Positions 58,247 through 64,000 of a stretch of 64,000 nucleotides of DNA are shown one piece after another; position 1 is the first letter of the stretch, and each line of letters starts with the position of its first letter. The notes beneath the pieces were generated by a model. It saw only the letters and a list, made by a program, of their open reading frames with translations. It had not been told where the DNA came from and did no database searches. The stretch spans positions 186,001-250,000 of the forward strand of contig JAHCKM010000002.1 in assembly GCA_026125795.1 (NCBI GenBank), given 5' to 3'. A program made the translations under genes and the position numbers. The stretch comes from Burkholderiaceae bacterium. GTDB lineage: Bacteria; Pseudomonadota; Gammaproteobacteria; Burkholderiales; Burkholderiaceae_C.

Positions 58247-58708
58247 TCAGAACAACTCGATCGAACCGGCGTCGACTTCGTCCTGCGTGACCGGGTTGGG
58301 GCGCAAGGGCGCGGGCATGGTGATCTGCGCGCCGTCTTCGTCGTCGGCCAGCGCGTCGCGCGCCAGCCGGTCGGCGCAGCTCTTCAGGCGCTTGTCGGTG
58401 TGCGCGATCAGCTGCGAAGCCATGTCCTGGAACTGCAGCGCGATCACCGCGCCGCCGAGCGCTGCCAGCGCCTGCTCGATCGCTGCCGCATCCATCGTCG
58501 CGGCCTCGTCGAGCTGCGCGCGCAGCCGCTCGATCTGCTCCGACAGGCCGTGAAAATGTCGCAGCAGCGTGGTGGTGGCGTCCGACAGCAGCCGCTGCAG
58601 CCGGTCGAGATCGTTCGACGCCGTCATCAGGTGATCCTGAAGATCGGCGGCAAGCAGCGTCGGCACGGTGCCGGGTTCAAGACTCGGCACTTCAGCGGGA
58701 TCAACCAT
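58247..58708 (-). CDS. CheZ-like putative CheY phosphatase
   Basis: The 153-residue, mostly helical protein starts at ATG 58708 after GGAG. Residues 25-110 form long helices. The key segment is LQFQDMASQLIAHT, with D95 and Q99 spaced as in the DxxxQ catalytic motif of CheZ (FQDLTGQVI in E. coli). The C-terminus, after a Pro-rich linker, ends in DAGSIELF, which could act like CheZ's C-terminal CheY-binding helix. It is shorter than E. coli CheZ (214 residues). Position beside cheY supports the role, but the activity is inferred. Confidence 0.7.
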   Translation of the reverse strand: MVDPAEVPSLEPGTVPTLLAADLQDHLMTASNDLDRLQRLLSDATTTLLRHFHGLSEQIERLRAQLDEAATMDAAAIEQALAALGGAVIALQFQDMASQLIAHTDKRLKSCADRLARDALADDEDGAQITMPAPLRPNPVTQDEVDAGSIELF

Positions 58709-58855
58709 CGTCACTCCACGGTCGGGGCCCGGGCACCGCATGGAGCGCCCGGCACGACCATTCTTCGGCTGCGCGGGGCTGTTCATTGAGGTGATGACGG
58801 CTGGATTCCGGGTGTTTTTTTGTGCCGGATGGGGGCTTTGCCATACTCATGCCCC

Positions 58856-60019
58856 ATGAATCCGGCCCACGACCGCGCCCGAACCACGCACGAGGTGCTG
58901 CGCGTGCTGCACCTGGAGGACGCCGAGGTCGATCACCAGATGGCGTGTGCGCATCTGCAACGCGCCGGTTTCGAGCTGCAGGCGTTGCGGGTGGAAACGG
59001 AAGAACAATTCCGCAACGCGCTGGCCCACAGCAGCTGGGACGTGGTCTTGTCGGACTTCAACGTGCCCGGTTTCACCGGCGCGCAGGCTCTCGAGGTGCT
59101 CAAGCGCGACGGCCCGGTGCTGCCGTTCGTGCTGCTGTCGGGCGAGATCGGCGAGGACACCGCCGTGGCCTCGATGCGCGAAGGCGCATCCGACTATCTA
59201 TTGAAGAACAACATGGCGCGCCTGGCGCCGGCGATCCGCAACGCGATCCAGGCCAACCGCGATCGTCTGGCCCGCCTGCAGTCCGACAGCGAGCTGGCCG
59301 CGTCGCGCCAGCGCATGGCCGAGCTGGCGCAGCACCTGCAAACCAGCATCGAGATGGAGCGCGCAGCGATCGCGCGCGAGATCCACGATGACGTGGGCGG
59401 CTCGCTGACCGCGCTGAAGTTCGACCTCGCATGGATCGGGCGCCATGCCAGCGCGCCCGAGGTGCAGGTGCGGGTGGCCAACGCGCTCGAGACGCTCGAC
59501 CAGGCCATCGGCGCCAGTCAGCGCATCATGCACAACCTGCGTCCGGCCATCCTCGAGCAGGGCCTGGTGCCGGCGCTGCAATGGATGACCAGCCGCTTCG
59601 AGCGCCGCAGCAACGCGCCGTGCCAGTTTCGCAGCACGCACGAGTCGATCGCGCTGCCGGTGGGCGTGCCGCTGGTGGCCTACCGGTTCGCGCAAGAGGC
59701 GCTCACCAACATCAGCAAGCACGCCGGCGCCACGCGTGTGGTGGTCGATCTCTCGCTCAGCGCCGGCGTCTTGTCGCTCGAAGTCAGCGACAACGGCCGC
59801 GGCTTGCGCCCCGACGACCTTACCAAGGCGCGCAGCTTCGGCCTGCGCGGCCTGCACCAGCGCGCCAGCACCGTGGGCGGCTGGGTCGACGTGTCGAGCG
59901 GCACCGAAGGCACCACGCTGCTGCTGTCGGTGCCGCTGAAGGAAGCCAAGGCGCACGAGCCGGAGCTGACGCGGCCGGTGGATCGGGAGCACGATCCTTC
60001 GGGGTGGGGGGAGTTGTGA
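58856..60019 (+). CDS. Receiver-HisKA_3 histidine kinase (NarX/DegS-type output)
   Basis: The 387-residue soluble kinase starts at ATG 58856. It has an N-terminal receiver (VLHLEDAEVDHQMACAHL, Asp in VVLSDFNVPGFTG, Lys in YLLKNN), a coiled coil, a HisKA_3 phosphoacceptor (AREIHDDVGGSLTALKFDLA) and an HATPase domain (YRFAQEALTNISKHAGATR, SDNGRGL, FGLRGLHQRAS). It has no membrane segment, so its input is probably phosphorylation of its receiver by another kinase. It is divergent from the chemotaxis operon and followed by its regulator at 60159. Confidence 0.9.
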   Translation: MNPAHDRARTTHEVLRVLHLEDAEVDHQMACAHLQRAGFELQALRVETEEQFRNALAHSSWDVVLSDFNVPGFTGAQALEVLKRDGPVLPFVLLSGEIGEDTAVASMREGASDYLLKNNMARLAPAIRNAIQANRDRLARLQSDSELAASRQRMAELAQHLQTSIEMERAAIAREIHDDVGGSLTALKFDLAWIGRHASAPEVQVRVANALETLDQAIGASQRIMHNLRPAILEQGLVPALQWMTSRFERRSNAPCQFRSTHESIALPVGVPLVAYRFAQEALTNISKHAGATRVVVDLSLSAGVLSLEVSDNGRGLRPDDLTKARSFGLRGLHQRASTVGGWVDVSSGTEGTTLLLSVPLKEAKAHEPELTRPVDREHDPSGWGEL

Positions 60020-60158
60020 CTCCCCCCCGATGCGGCCTAGCGGCCGCCTCCCCCCCGGGGGGGCGCCGCCAGCGGCCTGGCGGAGCCAGATCCGCGGCGT
60101 CCGCTTGGCGATGCGCCGCTGGAGCGGCGCAGGTTGCTGTGCCGCTTGGGGGCCTACG
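60018..60158 (+). repeat. GC-rich hairpin repeat between the kinase and its regulator
   Basis: The 139-nt gap between cognate genes contains GCGGCCTAGCGGCCGC, a 14-bp perfect palindrome of seven C then seven G (60050-60063), and further GGCGGAGCC/GGAGCGGCGC stems. It resembles the insert at 12030-12113. No promoter or terminator with a T-tract is visible. Confidence 0.7.
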
Positions 60159-60815
60159 ATGATCCGCGTCATCCTCTGCGACGACCACGCGCTGATCCGG
60201 CGCGGCATCCGCGACACGCTGTCGGATGCGCCCGACATCGAGGTGGTGGGCGAGGCCGGCGACTATGGTGAGCTGCGCGCGCTGATGCGCACGCTGGCCA
60301 ATGGCCGAGACGAGCTGCCGGCCGACGTGCTGCTGCTCGACATCCATCTGCCAGGGCGCAGCGGGCTCGACGTGATGCACACTCTGAAGGAAGAGGGTTC
60401 GTCGCTGAAGGTGCTGGTGGTCAGCATGTACCCCGAGGATCAGTATGCGATGCGCGCGCTGCGCGCCGGCGCGTTCGGCTACGTGAACAAGGGCGGCGAT
60501 CCGCAGACGCTGGTGACCGCGGTGCGCACGGTGGCGCAGGGGCGCAAGTACGTCACGCCCGAGATCGCGCAGATGCTGGTCGAGAGCCTGACGGCGCCGG
60601 TCAATGAGAGCCCGCACGAGCGCCTGTCCGACCGCGAGCTGCAGACGCTGACGATGATCGCGTCGGGCAAGCGCCTGTCCGACATCGCCGAGGAGTTGAA
60701 GCTGTCGCCGAAGACGGTGTCGGTGTATCGCGCGCGCGTGCTCGAGAAGCTCGGGCTGCACAACAACTCCGAGCTCACCGTGTATGCCATCCGCAACGGC
60801 CTGGTCGGGAATTGA
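60159..60815 (+). CDS. NarL/FixJ-family response regulator
   Basis: The 218-residue protein has a receiver (VILCDDHALIRRGI, Asp in VLLLDIHLPGRSG, Lys in FGYVNKGG) and a LuxR-type helix-turn-helix (LSDRELQTLTMIASGKRLSD, IAEELKLSPKTVSVYRARVL). ATG 60159 is the first start after the repeat. It is the likely partner of the HisKA_3 kinase at 58856. Its stop overlaps the start of the deacetylase gene (TTGA). Confidence 0.92.
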   Translation: MIRVILCDDHALIRRGIRDTLSDAPDIEVVGEAGDYGELRALMRTLANGRDELPADVLLLDIHLPGRSGLDVMHTLKEEGSSLKVLVVSMYPEDQYAMRALRAGAFGYVNKGGDPQTLVTAVRTVAQGRKYVTPEIAQMLVESLTAPVNESPHERLSDRELQTLTMIASGKRLSDIAEELKLSPKTVSVYRARVLEKLGLHNNSELTVYAIRNGLVGN

Positions 60816-61729
60816 GGACGCCTGTCCTGCGCTTTGCGATTGCGCTGCTGCTCGGATGGCTGCTGCCGCTGGCTGCCGGCGCGCAGATCATCGGCCTCAC
60901 GTTCGACGGCGGGCTCGATCCTGCGCAAGAGCGCCGGGCGGCGGGGTGGAACGCACGCATCCTGCGCGCGCTGGAAAAGCAGCACGTGCATGCGATCGTG
61001 TTCCCCTCGCTCCGGCACATCGGCGGCACGGCCGGGCTGCCGCTGGTCGAGCGCTGGTCGGCTGCCGGCCACGGCGTAGGCAACCACACCGCATCGCACT
61101 GGAGCCTGGCATCGGCCGACGTGTCGCTGCACGACTTCATTGCCGACGTGCAGCGCGCCGAGGCCGTGCTGGGCGGCTTGCCCACCTGGGTGCCGATGCT
61201 GCGCTTTCCGTACCTGAAGGAAGGTGACACCCGCGACAAGCGCGACGGCATGCGCGCCTGGATGAGCCGCAACGGCTATCGCGCGGCGCCGGTGTCGATC
61301 GACACCAGCGACGGGTATTACAACCAGCGCTACCTGGCGTTGCAGGCGGCCGGTCGCAGCGAGGCGGTGCGGCGGCTGACGCGCGCCTATGTGCGCCACC
61401 TGCTGGACCGCGCCGCTTATTACGACACGCTGGCGCGCGAGGTGCTCGGGCGCAGTCCGGCGCACGTGCTGCGGCTGCACGTCAACGCGATCAACGCGGC
61501 GACGCTGCCGGCGGTGATCGAGGCGTTTCGCAACAAGGGCTGGCACTTCGTCGCCGCGCGCAAGGCGTTCGAGGACCCGCTGTACCGGATGCAGCCCGAT
61601 ACGCTGCCGGCCGGCGAGAGCATCGTCTGGGCATTGGCCAGGCAGCGCGGCGTGGAAGAACTGCGTCACCCGCCCGAGGACGCGGGCTACGAGCGGCCGC
61701 TGCTGCGGCGCCAGGGCATACCGCCGTGA
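60812..61729 (+). CDS. Secreted polysaccharide deacetylase (NodB domain)
   Basis: The 305-residue protein starts with TTG 60812, overlapping the regulator stop, and has a signal peptide (FAIALLLGWLLPLAAGA|Q). NodB motifs are LTFDGGLD (motif 1, Asp pair), HTASH (motif 2 His-x3-His), RFPYLKEGD (motif 3) and LRLHVNA (motif 5 His). Such enzymes remove acetyl groups from chitin, peptidoglycan or exopolysaccharide. Co-transcription with the two-component pair suggests it belongs to the same response. Confidence 0.88.
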   Translation: MRTPVLRFAIALLLGWLLPLAAGAQIIGLTFDGGLDPAQERRAAGWNARILRALEKQHVHAIVFPSLRHIGGTAGLPLVERWSAAGHGVGNHTASHWSLASADVSLHDFIADVQRAEAVLGGLPTWVPMLRFPYLKEGDTRDKRDGMRAWMSRNGYRAAPVSIDTSDGYYNQRYLALQAAGRSEAVRRLTRAYVRHLLDRAAYYDTLAREVLGRSPAHVLRLHVNAINAATLPAVIEAFRNKGWHFVAARKAFEDPLYRMQPDTLPAGESIVWALARQRGVEELRHPPEDAGYERPLLRRQGIPP

Positions 61730-61757
61730 GCCGCGGCGAGCCACCGGATAATTCACC

Positions 61758-61856
61758 ATGACCTCGCACACGATGGACGCATCCGACCGGGCCGGCCTGC
61801 AGATTGCCCCGCAGACGCCGGAAGAGACGGCGCGGCGCCACGCGCCGGATCTGTGA
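61758..61856 (+). CDS. Possible 32-codon small ORF
   Basis: ATG 61758 opens MTSHTMDASDRAGLQIAPQT and stops at 61856. It lies between the deacetylase and the DUF3455 gene and shows ordinary codon use. No family is recognised and no strong ribosome site precedes it, so it may be spurious or the N-terminal remnant of a lost gene. Confidence 0.25.
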   Translation: MTSHTMDASDRAGLQIAPQTPEETARRHAPDL

Positions 61857-61883
61857 TGGTCAAACCCGGAGAAAGGCCTCGCG

Positions 61884-62414
61884 ATGGGTGCTCGTGCTGT
61901 GGTCGTTGCGCCGATGTTGGCCGGTCTGCTCGCTGGCTGCAGTTCCACCCCCAAGCCCCCCGACGTGCCCGCGACGCTGATGGCGCCGTCGGGGCAGGTC
62001 CCTTTCCTGGAGACCTTGGCCAAGGGGGTGCAGATCTACGAGTGCGTGCCCAAGCGCGGCCAGAGCGGCGTCTACGAATGGGTCTTCCGCGCGCCCGAGG
62101 CCACGCTCACCGACTGGAGCGGCCGTGCGCTCGGCAAGCACTACGCCGGCCCGATGTGGGAGGCGGCCGATGGCAGCCGCGTGCTGGGCGAGGTGGCGGC
62201 GCGCGATCCGGGCCCCGATCCCAAGGCGATCCCCTGGCTGCTGCTGATCGCCAAGTCCACAGCCGGCGGCGGCCTGTTCACGCCCACCACCAGCATCCAG
62301 CGTGTCTCCACCGCGGGCGGCACCACGCCGGTGGAGCCGTGCGATGCATCCAACGCCCACCAGTTCTGGCGCGTGCCGTATACGGCAACCTATTACTTCT
62401 ACAAGCAGCGCTGA
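61884..62414 (+). CDS. DUF3455 family lipoprotein
   Basis: The 176-residue protein starts at ATG 61884 after GGAGAAAGG. It has a lipoprotein signal with lipobox LAGC at residues 17-20. The mature part (GVQIYECVPKRGQSGVYEWV, GKHYAGPMWEAADGS, IPWLLLIAKSTAGGGLFTPT, STAGGTTPVEPCDASNA) matches DUF3455. Function unknown; the protein is expected to be membrane-anchored on the periplasmic side or outer membrane. Confidence 0.87.
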   Translation: MGARAVVVAPMLAGLLAGCSSTPKPPDVPATLMAPSGQVPFLETLAKGVQIYECVPKRGQSGVYEWVFRAPEATLTDWSGRALGKHYAGPMWEAADGSRVLGEVAARDPGPDPKAIPWLLLIAKSTAGGGLFTPTTSIQRVSTAGGTTPVEPCDASNAHQFWRVPYTATYYFYKQR

Positions 62415-62418
62415 GCCC

Positions 62419-62436
62419 GGCCTCCGCGCGGAGGCC
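62419..62436 (+). promoter_or_regulatory. Perfect hairpin covering the ribosome site of the second SulP gene
   Basis: GGCCTCCGC-GCGGAGGCC is an 18-bp perfect palindrome ending 3 nt before the ATG at 62440. The Shine-Dalgarno GGAGG (62430-62434) lies in its right arm. The stem could block ribosome entry unless opened by translation of the upstream lipoprotein gene. Confidence 0.55.
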
Positions 62437-62439
62437 GCG

Positions 62440-64000
62440 ATGACGGCCCTCGCCAGGCTGTTCGGCCCCTGGGTCCTTGAACTCGACGGCCGCACGCTGC
62501 GCGTCGACGCGCTCGCCGGCCTGCTCGGCGCCGTGCTGGTGTTGCCGCAGGCGATCGCGTTCGCCGCGTTGGTCGGGTTGCCGCCGTCGTACGCGCTGGC
62601 CACCGCCGTGCTGCCGTGCATCGTGGCGGCGCTGTTCGGCTCGAGCCGGCACGTGATGTCGGGCCCCACCAATGCCAACTCGCTGGCCATCGTGGCGATG
62701 CTGGCGCCGCTGGCGGTGGTGGGCAGCCCTGAATACATCCAGCTCGTGCTGGCGGTCACCGTGCTGGTCGGCCTGATGCAGCTGGCCATCGGCGCACTGC
62801 GGCTCGGCACGCTGGCGCACTTCATCTCGCCGGCGGCGTTGCGCGGCTTCACCGGCGGCGCGGCGCTGCTGATTGCCGTGCACGCGCTGGACGACCTGCT
62901 CGGCATCGATCTGCCGCCCGGCCGCAGCGCGATCGACGTGCTGCTGCTGTTGTTCGAGCGGGCGGCGCAGTTCAATCCGGCGGCGCTGGTCGTGGGTGCC
63001 GGCACGATCGCGGCGGCGCTGCTGCTCAAGCGGCTGTGGCCGCGCGGGCCGCACATGCTGGCCGGCGTGATCGCCGGCGCTGTGGTGGCGGCGTTGCTGG
63101 CGCGCGCGTCGCTCGGCGGGCAGCCGGTCGAGGTGGTGGGCCACGTGCCCGAGGCCTGGCCGCGCTGGCAGCTACCCGATGTGGACTGGCGCCGCCTGCC
63201 CGAGCTGGCCGGCCTGGCGATCGCGCTCACCATCGTGTCGCTCGGCCAATCGTTCTCGATCGCCAAGGTGCTGGCGTCGCGCTCCGGCCAGCATGTCGAT
63301 GCGAACCGCGAGTTCGTCGGCCAGGGCCTGTCCAACGTGGTGGGTGGCTTCTTCTCGTGTTATCTGTCGTGCGGTTCGTTGAACCGTTCGATCCCCAACC
63401 TGGAAGTCGGTGCACGAACGCCGCTGGCGGCGGTGTTCTCGGCGCTGTGGCTGCTGGCGCTGGTGGCCGTGAGCGCCACGCTGCTGGCCGCGATCCCGAT
63501 GGCTGCGGTGTCGGGCCTGCTGCTGCTGGTGGCCTGGTCGCTGCTCGACCTGCCCGACTGGCGGCGCCTGCTGCGGCTGTCCGGCCTGGAGTTCGGCATC
63601 GCGCTGGCCACGCTGGTCGCCACGCTGGCCATCCGGCTGGAGCTGGCCATCCTGTTCGGCACGCTGCTGTCGCTGGCCGCCTACCTGTGGCGCACCGCAC
63701 GGCCGGCGATGCGCACGATGGGTTTCGACACGCCGGCGTCGCCCGGCCGCTTAGAAGGCGAACACCGCAGCGCACGGGCGCAACGGACGCCCGAGGACGC
63801 GGTCCGCCCGTTCGTGATCGTCGACGACAACCCCGACGCGTTGCCCGAATGCCCGCAACTGAAGCTGCTGCGCATGGAGGGATCGGTCTACTTCGGCGCC
63901 ACGCAGCACGTGAGCGAGCGGCTGCACGCGCTGCGCACACGGCCACAGCCGCTCAAGGAACCAAGGGCCGCTCCCGAGTTCCTTGACCCCCGAGGGGGGC
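62440..64000 (+). CDS. SulP-family anion transporter with STAS domain (3' end beyond the window)
   Basis: I read this frame directly from ATG 62440; it stays open to the window edge (at least 520 residues). It has the SulP layout: LLGAVLVLPQAIAFAALVGL, MSGPTNANSLAIVAMLAPLA, GQGLSNVVGGFFSCYLSCGS with LNRS, and a late STAS domain starting near residue 445 (VIVDDNPDALPECPQLKLLR, MEGSVYFGATQHVSERL). From residue 505 the sequence (LKEPRAAPEFLDPRGG) comes from the hairpin repeat also found at 24967-25000, so the STAS domain is interrupted in frame. Substrate unknown; only about half of the sequence is alignable by eye to the SulP gene at 21536. Confidence 0.87.
   Translation, partial: MTALARLFGPWVLELDGRTLRVDALAGLLGAVLVLPQAIAFAALVGLPPSYALATAVLPCIVAALFGSSRHVMSGPTNANSLAIVAMLAPLAVVGSPEYIQLVLAVTVLVGLMQLAIGALRLGTLAHFISPAALRGFTGGAALLIAVHALDDLLGIDLPPGRSAIDVLLLLFERAAQFNPAALVVGAGTIAAALLLKRLWPRGPHMLAGVIAGAVVAALLARASLGGQPVEVVGHVPEAWPRWQLPDVDWRRLPELAGLAIALTIVSLGQSFSIAKVLASRSGQHVDANREFVGQGLSNVVGGFFSCYLSCGSLNRSIPNLEVGARTPLAAVFSALWLLALVAVSATLLAAIPMAAVSGLLLLVAWSLLDLPDWRRLLRLSGLEFGIALATLVATLAIRLELAILFGTLLSLAAYLWRTARPAMRTMGFDTPASPGRLEGEHRSARAQRTPEDAVRPFVIVDDNPDALPECPQLKLLRMEGSVYFGATQHVSERLHALRTRPQPLKEPRAAPEFLDPRGG
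63952..64000 (+). repeat. Hairpin repeat inside the STAS domain of the second SulP gene
   Basis: TCAAGGAAC (63953-63961) and GTTCCTTGA (63978-63986) form a 9-bp stem around a 16-nt loop, followed by CCCCCGAGGGGGG. The 34-nt hairpin matches the reverse complement of 24967-25000 with one mismatch. It continues past the window edge. Confidence 0.8.

Overview
The window is GC-rich bacterial chromosome, close to 70% by eye, with strongly G/C-biased third positions and long spurious antisense frames. The gene families (YaeQ, DUF1841, DUF3460, DUF1272, a Kdo hydroxylase, many chemoreceptors, two SulP transporters) point to a betaproteobacterium of the order Burkholderiales, probably near Rubrivivax, Leptothrix or Methylibium. 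This is inferred from gene content; no rRNA or tRNA gene is present to confirm it.

Layout. 0-5 kb: a truncated MoxR ATPase, a dihaem cytochrome c, and a copper module (cueR, copA, copZ) with two facing MerR-type promoters. 5-10 kb: YaeQ, DUF1841, a TSUP transporter, a KefF/KefB-type K+ efflux pair, ParA and a MaoC protein. 10-20 kb: sensory genes, with a LuxR-type regulator and a hybrid kinase, a second membrane kinase, a broken receiver domain, and a TonB receptor / YfiR / CHASE8-hybrid-kinase operon. 20-32 kb: scpA, DUF3460, SulP, and an operon for a membrane complex like hydrogenase-4 whose large subunit lacks the NiFe-binding cysteines (an Ehr-type complex), with an RHH protein and a spermidine-synthase-like gene upstream. 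32-37 kb: a Gfo/Idh/MocA oxidoreductase, an extra LpxA, a Kdo hydroxylase and metG. 37-43.5 kb: accessory and partly decayed genes (a BMP-type binding protein with a shifted signal peptide, DUF1272, a VOC pseudogene, a PF04392-type binding protein, and an ArsR regulator divergent from a NIPSNAP/ABM pair). 43.5-46 kb: an ABC permease broken in two places. 46-58.7 kb: a one-strand chemotaxis operon with five chemoreceptors, CheW, CheA, CheY, a CheZ-like protein and a secreted Cache protein. 58.8-64 kb: a NarL-type kinase/regulator pair, a polysaccharide deacetylase, a DUF3455 lipoprotein and a second SulP gene that runs off the window.

The most unusual features are: (i) the Ehr complex without NiFe ligands or a ferredoxin-type subunit, encoded with a SulP transporter and interrupted by a 238-bp element with 22-bp perfect terminal inverted repeats; (ii) short GC-rich hairpin repeats lying in frame inside three protein-coding genes (a kinase DHp turn, the Ehr large subunit, a SulP STAS domain) and once between a kinase and its regulator; (iii) a YfiR/CHASE8 unit wired to a histidine kinase instead of a diguanylate cyclase; (iv) a CheZ-like protein and DWESF receptor tails in a chemotaxis operon that has no CheR or CheB in the window; (v) a copA promoter placed so that the transcript should be almost leaderless. 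Several single-base frameshifts sit in short G or C runs, so some broken genes may be assembly errors.
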